Source: an uncultured Alphaproteobacteria bacterium (lineage in GTDB: Bacteria; Pseudomonadota; Alphaproteobacteria; Rhodobacterales; Rhodobacteraceae). Taken from it: a stretch of 64,000 nt of DNA. Made by a program: the position numbers and the translations under genes. Positions 54,082 to 62,376 of this stretch are shown piece after piece; the stretch's first letter is position 1, and each line of letters opens with the position of its first letter. Under the pieces are notes generated by a model. The model did not search any database, was not told the DNA's origin, and saw only the letters and a program-made list of their open reading frames with translations. The DNA is taken from positions 48,065-112,064 of the forward strand of contig CACJUU010000006.1 in assembly GCA_902596605.1 (NCBI GenBank). The letters are read 5' to 3'.

Positions 54082-56244
54082 ATGAATAGTGAGGAAAGTT
54101 TTTTTGAAAGAGACTTGGTTCTCATCGGAGCGGGGCATACAAATTGTCTTTTTTTGAAAATGTGGGCAATGAAGAGTAATCCTTCTCTTCGAGTGACTCT
54201 AATCAATCCAGATCCTATTTCCTCTTATACTGGTATGCTACCTGCTCTAGTAGCTGGTTTGTGTACTAAAGCAGATGCTCAAATAAATTTATTCAGTTTG
54301 TGTAGAGCTACAGGAACACGACTAATTATTGATACTGTTAAAAAAATCGATAAGAGAAAAAATGAAATTTTGTGTAAGACAGGGAGGATTATAAACTTTG
54401 ATCTCCTATCCATTAATATTGGATCTAACTCTGTCCCTTTGATTAATGGGTTTAAAAAATTTGGATGCAGTGTTCGGCCTCTAGCTGCATTTCAAGAGCG
54501 TTGGGAAAACTTTTTGGAGTCTGTTAATGAAAAATCTTCTCCAGTTATTTGTGTTATAGGAGGAGGCCTAGCATCAATTGAGTTGAGCTTCGCGATGGAT
54601 ATTCGATTGAAGAAGACTGAATTAGAAAATTTCAAGATTAAAATTTTTGAAAGTGGTAAAGCTTTTAAAAAATTGAGCTCAAATCAACAAAGATATTTGA
54701 AAACCAAAGCCAAGCTACGAAAAATTGAAATAATTGAAAAAACAACAATAAAAGAAGTCTCAAATAAAGGATTAGTACAAAAAAACGGTAACTTAGTTCA
54801 TTCAGATTTTATTATTTCTTGTATAGGACCTCAACCAAATGATTTGTTTAAAAAATCAAAAATTGAAAATAAAGATGGATATGTTTGCGTCGACGAAACG
54901 CTAAGAGTTATAGGTTTTCAAAATGCGTTTGCAGTTGGCGATTGTGCATATTTCCCTTCCGAAGCAGTAGATAAGTCAGGAGTTTATGCAGTTAGGCAAG
55001 CACCAATTCTTCATAAAAATATCCTTAAGCTTTTTAAGAACAAGCAGCTAATTCGATTTAAACCTCAAAGTGATTATTTAAAGCTCATTGTCTATGAAGA
55101 TGAATCCGCGATTTTCCTTAGAAATGGGGTTGCCTTTTCAGCAAAATGGGTTTGGGCATTAAAAAGTTTTATCGATAAAAAGTTTATAAAGAATTTTAAA
55201 AAACTTAGTGAGATGGTCACTAAGGACATGGAAAACGCTCGACGCAACAACCAAAAAATGCTTTGTGGTGGCTGTGGCTCGAAAGTCGGAAATGTTATTT
55301 TAGAGTCTTCATTAAGAAAGTTATCAGATCCTAGCTCAAAACATATTGTTAGTAAAATAGGAGATGACGCAGCAATTATAAAATTTAATTCCTTGTTTCA
55401 AGCTTTGACAACCGATCATCTAAGGTCATTCACAAAGGATGCATGGCTTCAAAGTAAAATAACGGCGATCCACGCTTTGGGAGATATTTGGGCAATGGGA
55501 TCCGATCCCGAATTCGCTCTCACAAATATTATTATTCCAGAGTCCTCCAACGACATACAAAAGCGAACAATCGAAGAAATTATAGATGGGGCAAATAGTG
55601 TTTTTGGTGCTGAGGGAGTGAAGATAGTGGGTGGTCATACCTCTTTAGGAAAAGAGCTAGTGATCGGGTTCACGTTGGGAGGTCTTTCCAAAAACCAACC
55701 CAAGACTGTCGATAGGGCAAGCGTAGGTGATCAAATAATATTAACAAAACCATTAGGCTCTGGGGTTTTATTGGCAGGGGAAATGCGTTTTGAAGGTGAA
55801 GGGCAGGATCTAAAAAATCTTTTTGATGCAATGTCAAAATCACAAAGTTCTATCGCAAATGTGTTGAGGAAAGTTGCAAACTCCATGACGGATATCACTG
55901 GATTTGGCTTAGGTGGCCACCTTCTAAACATAGTTTCAAAGTCTAACGTAGGAGCAAAACTTTATTTGGATCAGATACCAGTATACCCTGGTGCCAATAA
56001 TCTAATAGCCAAAGATATTAGGTCTTCGATTTTCGAGAACAATTACATGTATTCTGAGAGAATGATTATTAAAACAACAGCGAATACAGATATCCTTTTT
56101 GATCCCCAAACATCCGGTCCATTACTTGCTACCGTTCCGAAAAGCAAAGTAAAGGGTATTATTAAATCTGGTGAAAAGTTGGGTTTTGAGTGCAAAGTAA
56201 TAGGCGAATTGACAAATGGAAAGCCCTACATAGAGGTATTATAG
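54082..56244 (+). CDS. selD: FAD-dependent NADH dehydrogenase-like/selenide, water dikinase fusion
   Basis: 720 residues. Residues 1-370 are a pyridine-nucleotide-disulfide-type oxidoreductase: LVLIGAGHTN (FAD motif), SYTGMLPALVAG, VIGGGLASIELS (NAD motif) and AFAVGDCAYFP. From about residue 390 a complete SelD domain follows: CGGCGSKVG with catalytic Cys398 and Lys401, KIGDDAAI, TTDHLRSF, GDIWAMGSDPEFALTNI and GVLLAGEM. SelD makes selenophosphate from selenide and ATP. The fusion is known in several marine bacteria and suggests the oxidoreductase supplies reduced selenium. It ends over the convergent mnmH gene, a selenophosphate user. Confidence 0.95.
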   Translation: MNSEESFFERDLVLIGAGHTNCLFLKMWAMKSNPSLRVTLINPDPISSYTGMLPALVAGLCTKADAQINLFSLCRATGTRLIIDTVKKIDKRKNEILCKTGRIINFDLLSINIGSNSVPLINGFKKFGCSVRPLAAFQERWENFLESVNEKSSPVICVIGGGLASIELSFAMDIRLKKTELENFKIKIFESGKAFKKLSSNQQRYLKTKAKLRKIEIIEKTTIKEVSNKGLVQKNGNLVHSDFIISCIGPQPNDLFKKSKIENKDGYVCVDETLRVIGFQNAFAVGDCAYFPSEAVDKSGVYAVRQAPILHKNILKLFKNKQLIRFKPQSDYLKLIVYEDESAIFLRNGVAFSAKWVWALKSFIDKKFIKNFKKLSEMVTKDMENARRNNQKMLCGGCGSKVGNVILESSLRKLSDPSSKHIVSKIGDDAAIIKFNSLFQALTTDHLRSFTKDAWLQSKITAIHALGDIWAMGSDPEFALTNIIIPESSNDIQKRTIEEIIDGANSVFGAEGVKIVGGHTSLGKELVIGFTLGGLSKNQPKTVDRASVGDQIILTKPLGSGVLLAGEMRFEGEGQDLKNLFDAMSKSQSSIANVLRKVANSMTDITGFGLGGHLLNIVSKSNVGAKLYLDQIPVYPGANNLIAKDIRSSIFENNYMYSERMIIKTTANTDILFDPQTSGPLLATVPKSKVKGIIKSGEKLGFECKVIGELTNGKPYIEVL

Positions 56245-57303
56245 AGTGTTCATTCTATTATTTGCTGTTTGTAATATTCTATCCACCATTAAGCTTAGCC
56301 CTCTTTGGGATATATCATCTAATCTTAGGGTAGCAAATACTTCTTTCTTCTCTCTTAAGAGTCCCCGTTTGTATCTGGGGTCATAATGCTTTTCTATCAA
56401 TTGTTTTGCAAGTTCAATAAACTCTTTATTTTTTGCCATTTGTAACCAACTTTCTACAACTTTAGGTCCAGCTATGGTCGAAAGGCTCGTAATCTGTTTT
56501 TCTAATAAATCTAGATCACTTGTTATTTCTGAATATTCTTCAACTAAAAATTGTGCCCTCTGTTCAACTGTAGCCGATATTTCAATTTGTGGAGAGCTTT
56601 TCATTAACTTCCAAAATTCTTTAGGTATATGCAAGTTTCCAATTTTATTGGATTCTGCTTCAACAAATATAGGTTCACCAGTTTTGAGGTTTTTGACTTT
56701 ATCATAAATCAAAGTTTCGAATAATTTTTGAGAGGGTTGTTTCTGACCTTGTGATCCAAATACCGATCCTTTATGGTTAGCTAGGCTTTCCAGGTCGATC
56801 GTTTGCCCATTTCTTTCTTCTATCAAATTAAGCATTTTTGTTTTTGCTGTACCCGTATTACCCGTTATTAGTATTAGAAAGTAATTTTCTATATTGTTAT
56901 TCAGGAATTCACTGACATGTTTTCGAAATGATTTATAGCCTCCATCCACCACTCCTACATTCCATCCTATTTGGTCAAGTATAGTTGCAAAGGCATAGGA
57001 TCGCTGTCCACCTCGCCAACAGTAGATTAAAGGAAGCCAATATCGATTTTTTTCTCGAATATTCTCTTTTAAATGATTTGAAATGTTTTTTGAGATAAGA
57101 GCAGCACCTAATTTTTTTGCTTCAAACTTACTATTTTGTTTATATATGGTGCCTACCATCTCTCGCTCTTTATCAGAAAGAACCGGTAAATTAATTGCGC
57201 CAGGTAAATGATCAACCTCATACTCGGATGGCGACCGAACATCTATTACATCATCGAGTTTTTTCAAGTCGATATCGGAAAAACTTATACGTTTAATTGC
57301 CAT
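56239..57303 (-). CDS. mnmH: tRNA 2-selenouridine synthase
   Basis: 354 residues. An N-terminal rhodanese domain has Cys95 in IYCWRGGQRSYAFA; the C-terminal part has the P-loop ITGNTGTAKTKML and EAESNKIGN. MnmH (SelU) replaces the sulfur of 2-thiouridine at the wobble position of Lys, Glu and Gln tRNAs with selenium, using selenophosphate from SelD. In the P-loop the last Gly of GxTGxGKT is Ala153. The gene overlaps the 3' end of the selD fusion by 6 bases. Confidence 0.93.
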   Translation of the reverse strand: MAIKRISFSDIDLKKLDDVIDVRSPSEYEVDHLPGAINLPVLSDKEREMVGTIYKQNSKFEAKKLGAALISKNISNHLKENIREKNRYWLPLIYCWRGGQRSYAFATILDQIGWNVGVVDGGYKSFRKHVSEFLNNNIENYFLILITGNTGTAKTKMLNLIEERNGQTIDLESLANHKGSVFGSQGQKQPSQKLFETLIYDKVKNLKTGEPIFVEAESNKIGNLHIPKEFWKLMKSSPQIEISATVEQRAQFLVEEYSEITSDLDLLEKQITSLSTIAGPKVVESWLQMAKNKEFIELAKQLIEKHYDPRYKRGLLREKKEVFATLRLDDISQRGLSLMVDRILQTANNRMNTL

Positions 57304-57396
57304 ATCCTTATTAAAAGCCTCTTTTAAAATCTTTCAACATGATGTGCTGTTATTAGATTAGTATTAACTTAGGCGAAAAAATTGGAGGATACAAAA

Positions 57397-57933
57397 ATGT
57401 TTTCAAATTTAAGAAGAGTTGTAACTGGAAATGATACAAGTGGAAAATCGTTGATAACGTTTGATGGCCCACCCCCTGCGTCCTACGAAATGGGTGCAGG
57501 AGGACTTTATGAATTATGGGACTCTGCAGGAAATGGCCTAAATTCGAAGGATAAACTTGATCGTGGGCTAGGAAAAGTAGTTCTGGGTCCACAATCTGGG
57601 GGAGTAAAATTTCGGTATTTCGCAATAGCACCAACTCCAGAGGGGATCTCGAATGATGAGTTAAATAAAATGTTTGCTAAAGTATTTCGAGACATTAATG
57701 CGGCTGATGATCGTATGGATGTAACTCGGCATCCTGGAATGCATAAAACTAAAACATTGGACTATATAATCCTCCTTAAAGGAACTGCTAAATTAATTCT
57801 AGACAATGATGAAACCGATCTTAAGCCCTTCGATGTTGTAGTACAGAGGTCTACTAACCATGCTTGGGTATGCACCAGTCAGGACCCTGCTTTATTCATA
57901 GCTGTACTTATAGCAACCGAAGTAGATATCTAA
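57397..57933 (+). CDS. Cupin-domain protein
   Basis: 178 residues from the ATG at 57397, with GGAGG eight bases upstream; the TTG at 57382 overlaps that site and is unlikely. The N-terminal RRVVTGNDTSGKSLITFDGPPP is typical of this cupin group. A C-terminal cupin motif 1 lies in HPGMHKTKTLDYIILLKGTAKLIL and motif 2 in LKPFDVVVQRSTNHAWV. The role may be to bind or convert a carboxylic or aromatic substrate. It is 105 bases before the TRAP cluster, same strand. Confidence 0.82.
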   Translation: MFSNLRRVVTGNDTSGKSLITFDGPPPASYEMGAGGLYELWDSAGNGLNSKDKLDRGLGKVVLGPQSGGVKFRYFAIAPTPEGISNDELNKMFAKVFRDINAADDRMDVTRHPGMHKTKTLDYIILLKGTAKLILDNDETDLKPFDVVVQRSTNHAWVCTSQDPALFIAVLIATEVDI

Positions 57934-58038
57934 ATCGCCTTTCTTTTTTGGTTATATTAGATGAAGATTTGTTTTTACATTGTGTCAATTTGTCGCTAAC
58001 TTTTTAAATACAAGAACAAATATAAAAGGGGGAGAACG

Positions 58039-59100
58039 ATGAAAAAACTAATTTTTGGAATTTTTTCTGTATTAATCATTTCTATTACTTCACAACTAGC
58101 GGTAGCTAAAGAGATAAGTGTTACTTATGTTGCTGGACATCCACCGGTATTCAGATGGGTGAAACACGTAAACCAAACATTTATTCCGGCCGTGAACAAA
58201 TCATTGGAGGGTAGCGGCCATTCTATTAAATGGAGTGAGCAATATGGAGGGTCCTTGGCGAAGGTTGGAGATGAGCTTGAAGCGGTTGAAGAAGGGTTAG
58301 CTGAGTTAGGAGGAATATCAAGTTTATTTGACCCTGCTAAACTAGCGGTGCAAAACGTTACTTATTATTCTCCCTTTGTTTCAAGTAACGTTGACAAAGT
58401 ATCCGAGTTAATGACAAGAATGCAGTTCGAGAACAAAGATATGAAGGCAGCTTGGGAAGCGAATGGATTAATTCAGCTAGGTGGTTCCATTGCAATCGAT
58501 GATTACTTACTAATGACTACATTTCCCGTTAACTCAATCGATGATTTGAAAGGTAGGAAAATTGGTGCTCCTGGACCCGCAGTTACTTGGTTGAAAGGTA
58601 CCGGTGCTGTTGGTGTGTCTGGTAATTTAACAACATATAACAATGAGATTAAAGCTGGGGTTTATGATGGCGTAATAGTTTTCGCCTCAGCAGCGCTACC
58701 AGGAAAATTGCATGAAGTAGCCCCCTATATCACCAAAATGGGATTTGGAGCGCAATATGCGGGCTCTATTGCTGCTAATAAAGATTGGTTTGAGTCACAA
58801 CCACAAGTAGTCCAAAAAGCTTTAATTGATGCAGGAGAAACTTATCGGGTTGCCTATCAAAAAGATCTTGGGGCGTCGGTAGCTAAGTTTCTTTCAATTA
58901 TGGAGTCGCAGGGAGCAAAAATATCTGAGGCCAGTGACAGTATGAGAAAAAGGTGGGCTGCTGGTATGGATAATGTAGCCATGGAATGGGCTAAAAAGCT
59001 AGATACTTCTGGTGTGAATGGAACTGCAGTTCTAAAAGCCTATATGGACACGATGAGGTCAGCTGGTGCTAACCCAGTACGTAACTGGGATAAAGAGTAG
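58039..59100 (+). CDS. TRAP transporter substrate-binding protein (DctP family)
   Basis: 353 residues with a very strong GGGGGAG ribosome binding site. Signal peptide about 1-23 (VAK). VTYVAGHPPVFRWVKHVNQTF and GGISSLFDPAK are DctP-type. In the ligand-binding strand, DDLKGRKIGAPG has Gly176 where most receptors (for example SiaP) have the Arg that binds the ligand carboxylate. The periplasmic protein captures a substrate for the DctQM membrane pair downstream. The ligand is not predictable; a non-acidic or differently bound compound is possible. Confidence 0.9.
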   Translation: MKKLIFGIFSVLIISITSQLAVAKEISVTYVAGHPPVFRWVKHVNQTFIPAVNKSLEGSGHSIKWSEQYGGSLAKVGDELEAVEEGLAELGGISSLFDPAKLAVQNVTYYSPFVSSNVDKVSELMTRMQFENKDMKAAWEANGLIQLGGSIAIDDYLLMTTFPVNSIDDLKGRKIGAPGPAVTWLKGTGAVGVSGNLTTYNNEIKAGVYDGVIVFASAALPGKLHEVAPYITKMGFGAQYAGSIAANKDWFESQPQVVQKALIDAGETYRVAYQKDLGASVAKFLSIMESQGAKISEASDSMRKRWAAGMDNVAMEWAKKLDTSGVNGTAVLKAYMDTMRSAGANPVRNWDKE

Positions 59101-59110
59101 AGACGCTTTG

Positions 59111-59142
59111 AAAGAGGTTTCCCTTATTTGGGGAGCCTCTTT
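59111..59142 (+). terminator. Hairpin between the TRAP receptor and permease genes
   Basis: AAAGAGGTTTCCC and GGGAGCCTCTTT pair over about twelve bases with one mismatch and one bulge, around a 7-base loop, and a pyrimidine-rich T stretch follows. It lies in the 62-base gap just after the receptor gene. This is where partial terminators or RNA-stabilising hairpins often raise binding protein over permease. Confidence 0.6.
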
Positions 59143-59162
59143 CTTTCTTCCATTAATTTGAA

Positions 59163-59717
59163 ATGAAAATTGCTTATCAAAAGCTCTTTGAGAGAATAGA
59201 AATATTTTCAGATGCAATCACTCAGACGTTTAATATTGCTGGGACATTATTGATTGTTTTTGTTATGGTTATCGTAAACATAGATGTTATTGGACGTGAG
59301 CTATTTCTGGTTCCGGTAGCAGGCGTACCTATGATGGTATCGATGTCAATTGTTGCAATAGTATTTTTACAAACGCCTCAAACATTTAAGCAAGGTAGGC
59401 TTACACAAAATAGCGCCATACTTGATACAATTGGGAAAAAGAGTCCTGCTGCAAGATTAGGGATAGAACTTATTTTTAGTACAGCAGCGTTCTATTTAAT
59501 ACTACAAATATTTTTAGCAACATTTCCTTTATTTAAAAAAGCTTGGGTGAGAAATACATATGAGGGAACTATTGGGGATTTCACAGCACCAATTTGGCCA
59601 ATCAAATTTATAATTCTCTTAGGATGTGCTTTGTTATTGATACAAATTTTTTTATTCTTCATGAAAAAGGTTCTTGTCTTTTTGCATAAAGAAGGAACAA
59701 AAAATGAGCCCATTTGA
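59163..59717 (+). CDS. TRAP transporter small permease (DctQ)
   Basis: 184 residues with four hydrophobic segments (about 20-43, 52-71, 95-120 and 145-168). IVNIDVIGRELFLVPVAGVPMMV is the DctQ family segment. The small subunit associates with the large permease and with the receptor. It starts 62 bases after the receptor gene and overlaps the large permease gene by 14 bases. Confidence 0.9.
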   Translation: MKIAYQKLFERIEIFSDAITQTFNIAGTLLIVFVMVIVNIDVIGRELFLVPVAGVPMMVSMSIVAIVFLQTPQTFKQGRLTQNSAILDTIGKKSPAARLGIELIFSTAAFYLILQIFLATFPLFKKAWVRNTYEGTIGDFTAPIWPIKFIILLGCALLLIQIFLFFMKKVLVFLHKEGTKNEPI

Positions 59718-61017
59718 AATAGGTCTATATTCGCTAGGTGCAATAGTTATTTTGGTTTACCTAGGATTTTGGGTTCCATTTGCTTTAATGCTTTCATCAT
59801 ACGTAGGTGTTTGGTTAATAAAAGATTCTTCTATTTTGGCAGGGAAATTATTGGCTCTAGCTGCCTCAGAAAGTATCTCAAGCTACTTCTTCGGTGTCGT
59901 ACCCCTGTTCGTCTTTATGGGGAATGTAGTCTCAGCAACCGGCATGGGTGAAGATGCGTATGATGTCGCAAATCAAGCATTCAGAAAAATAAGGGGTGGC
60001 TTGGCGATTGGAACCGTTGGGGCAAACGCAGTTTTTGCTGCTATCACAGGTATCTCTATTGCATCAGCAGCAGTTTTCACAAAAATTGCTGTACCGCACA
60101 TGATAAAATTTGGCTACTCTCCAAGGTTTTCGGTTGGTGTTGTAGCCGGATCTTCCGTTCTAGGAATGTTGATACCGCCAAGTTTACTCTTGATTTTATA
60201 TGGGATACTAACCGAACAATCCATTGGTGATTTATTTATAGCGGCAATTATCCCTGGTATTTTATTGGCGATGGTTTTTGGGTTTGGCATTTTGTTACTA
60301 AGTTTTTTCTGGCCATCGTTTGTTCATTCCAAAAAAGAAAATTCTAAACCAGATTTGCAGCTAATGAAACTAAGAGAGTTTTTACAAAAAGGAGCACCTT
60401 TAGTTATATTAATTGTTGTTGTTTTAGGAGGGATTTACGGAGGTTTTTTTACGCCTATAGAGGCAGGAGCCATCGGGAGTTTTGGAGCGGTACTAATTGG
60501 TTTAATCAAACGCAGATTGTCGCTAGCAACTCTTTGGGAAGTTTTAGTTGAAACTGGTTATATAACGGCAGCAATCTCATTTTTAATAATAGCGGCTCAA
60601 ATGTATGCGAGAATGTTGGCGCTTTCAGGCATGCCATCAGAGTTTGGATCATTCGTTGTAAGTTCAGAATTTAGTATTATGTCTATGATACTTTTATATA
60701 TACTCTTAGTTATTTTAATGGGAACGATACTAGATAGTGGGTCAATAATGTTAATCCTAGTTCCACTAATGTATCCGATTTTAGTCACTTTAAACATTGA
60801 TCTCATCTGGTTTGGAATTGTAACGGTTATAGCGGTCGAAGTAGGTCTATTAACCCCTCCATTAGGAATTTCCGTGTTTGTAATAAAGTCATCTCTTGAT
60901 GATAAGTCTATTACACTGGGCGACATCTTTATTGGCGCCTTTCCTTTTGCTATTATGATGATTGCCGTCTTGTTTTTAGTTTTAGCATTTCCACAATTGA
61001 CTACATTTTTATTATAA
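59704..61017 (+). CDS. TRAP transporter large permease (DctM)
   Basis: 437 residues from the ATG at 59704, with AAGGA at good spacing; the upstream open frame to 59674 is within dctQ. About twelve membrane segments. Hallmarks are VPLFVFMGNVVSATGM, GISIASAAVFTKIAVPHM, GMLIPPSLLLILYG and TPIEAGAIGSFGA, plus TPPLGISVFVIKS. It moves the substrate with sodium. It overlaps dctQ, and the cyclase gene follows 9 bases later. Confidence 0.95.
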   Translation: MSPFEIGLYSLGAIVILVYLGFWVPFALMLSSYVGVWLIKDSSILAGKLLALAASESISSYFFGVVPLFVFMGNVVSATGMGEDAYDVANQAFRKIRGGLAIGTVGANAVFAAITGISIASAAVFTKIAVPHMIKFGYSPRFSVGVVAGSSVLGMLIPPSLLLILYGILTEQSIGDLFIAAIIPGILLAMVFGFGILLLSFFWPSFVHSKKENSKPDLQLMKLREFLQKGAPLVILIVVVLGGIYGGFFTPIEAGAIGSFGAVLIGLIKRRLSLATLWEVLVETGYITAAISFLIIAAQMYARMLALSGMPSEFGSFVVSSEFSIMSMILLYILLVILMGTILDSGSIMLILVPLMYPILVTLNIDLIWFGIVTVIAVEVGLLTPPLGISVFVIKSSLDDKSITLGDIFIGAFPFAIMMIAVLFLVLAFPQLTTFLL

Positions 61018-61026
61018 GGAGAAGTA

Positions 61027-61803
61027 ATGACAAAAAAAATTATTGATCTTTCAGTTGCATTAGAAACTGGCATTATCTCTGATCCTCCAATGGCGTTACC
61101 AAAAATTGAGTATATAGATCATACAAATTCTGCTGAACAAATATGTTCATTCTTTCCAGGGCTTACCAAGGATGATCTGCCTGGAGGTGAGGGATGGGCA
61201 GTTGAGCAATTATCTGTTAGCACCCACAACGGAACTCATTTGGATGCACCTTATCACTTTCATTCAACTATGGATGGAGGGAAAAAGTCGATGACTATTG
61301 ATGAAGTTCCACTGGAATGGTGCTTCAATCCTGGGGTAAAGTTTGACTTTCGCCATATGGAAGATGGTTATGTTGTTACGTCCAATGATATTAAAGATGA
61401 ACTGCAAAGAATTGAGTATGAGATTAAACCTTTCGACATTGTTCTTGTAAATACTTCTGCAGGAGAACGATATGGTGAAGATGATTATTTGGTTAAGGGG
61501 TGCGGTATTGGACGAGATGCTACTCTTTTTTTGTTAGAAAAAGGTGTCAAGATTACTGGTACGGATGCATGGAGCTGGGATGCCCCTTTTGCTTATACAG
61601 CAGAAAAATATAAAATTACAAAAGAGCCCTCAATTATCTGGGAGGGTCATAGAGCGGGAATGGAAAAAGCATACTGTCATATGGAAAAGTTAAGTTCACT
61701 AGAAAAATTACCAGATTATGGATTCACGGTCTCCTGTTTCCCATTTAAAATAAAAAAGGCATCCGCAGGCTTCATTCGAGCCGTTGCTATATTAGATTAT
61801 TAG
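61027..61803 (+). CDS. Cyclase family protein (kynurenine formamidase-like hydrolase)
   Basis: 258 residues. The metal motif HNGTHLDAPYHF (H-x-G-T-H-x-D-x-P-x-H-F) is complete, as in the cyclase/isatin hydrolase/kynurenine formamidase family. IDLSVALETGI starts the fold, and GTDAWSWDAPF is late in it. It hydrolyses an amide, lactam or lactone, probably of the compound brought in by the TRAP system, as it starts 9 bases after dctM. Substrate unknown. Confidence 0.9.
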   Translation: MTKKIIDLSVALETGIISDPPMALPKIEYIDHTNSAEQICSFFPGLTKDDLPGGEGWAVEQLSVSTHNGTHLDAPYHFHSTMDGGKKSMTIDEVPLEWCFNPGVKFDFRHMEDGYVVTSNDIKDELQRIEYEIKPFDIVLVNTSAGERYGEDDYLVKGCGIGRDATLFLLEKGVKITGTDAWSWDAPFAYTAEKYKITKEPSIIWEGHRAGMEKAYCHMEKLSSLEKLPDYGFTVSCFPFKIKKASAGFIRAVAILDY

Positions 61804-61811
61804 AGAAAAAA

Positions 61812-62318
61812 ATGAGTGATCCAATTAATCTAAAAGAAATGCCAGATCAAGCAAAGGTTATATTTAAATGTAATGGAAAACCAGTTGGGAAAATGCGTAA
61901 CGAGCTTACAGTGGATATGGTATCTCCATTAAAAGAAACATTTGAATTAGCAACTGATGAGGGGAGTTTTCATGGCGGAGATGCTACAGCGCCTCCACCA
62001 CTAGCTTTATTTATTGCTAGTATCACAGGGTGTATCATGACTCAAATTAGAGCTTTTTCTAAAAGAATGAAAATAAAAGTAAAAGATCTTAATGTCGAAA
62101 CAAAAGTTACATGGAATTGGAAAAAAGTTGAAAACATCTATGAAACTTCACCAGAGAAATTTGAGATGAATATTTATATCGATAGCTCAGAAAGTTTAGA
62201 AAGGGTAAAAGCACTAGTGCAGGCTTCAAAAAAAGGATGTTTTATAGAGCAGACATTAAGCCAAAAAAATACAATCAATCATAAGTTGAAAATACAGGAT
62301 AAGTGGCTTGACATTTAA
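61812..62318 (+). CDS. OsmC family protein
   Basis: 168 residues. The OsmC fold is shown by GGDATAPPPLALFIASITGCIMTQIRAFSKRMKI with the first cysteine and a second cysteine in KKGCFIEQTL. These two are the peroxidatic/resolving pair of OsmC/Ohr peroxidases, though this branch (with an extended N-terminus) may have other roles. It starts 8 bases after the cyclase-family gene and is probably the last of the TRAP operon. Confidence 0.88.
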   Translation: MSDPINLKEMPDQAKVIFKCNGKPVGKMRNELTVDMVSPLKETFELATDEGSFHGGDATAPPPLALFIASITGCIMTQIRAFSKRMKIKVKDLNVETKVTWNWKKVENIYETSPEKFEMNIYIDSSESLERVKALVQASKKGCFIEQTLSQKNTINHKLKIQDKWLDI

Positions 62319-62376
62319 CAAGTGCTGATGACTGATGAAAGCTAATGTCAAATAATTAATAAAAGTTGTTTATTTT

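Noticed and set aside
60597..61073. 158-residue minus-strand open frame
   Set aside because: It is antisense to the TRAP large permease and has no start signal or domain.
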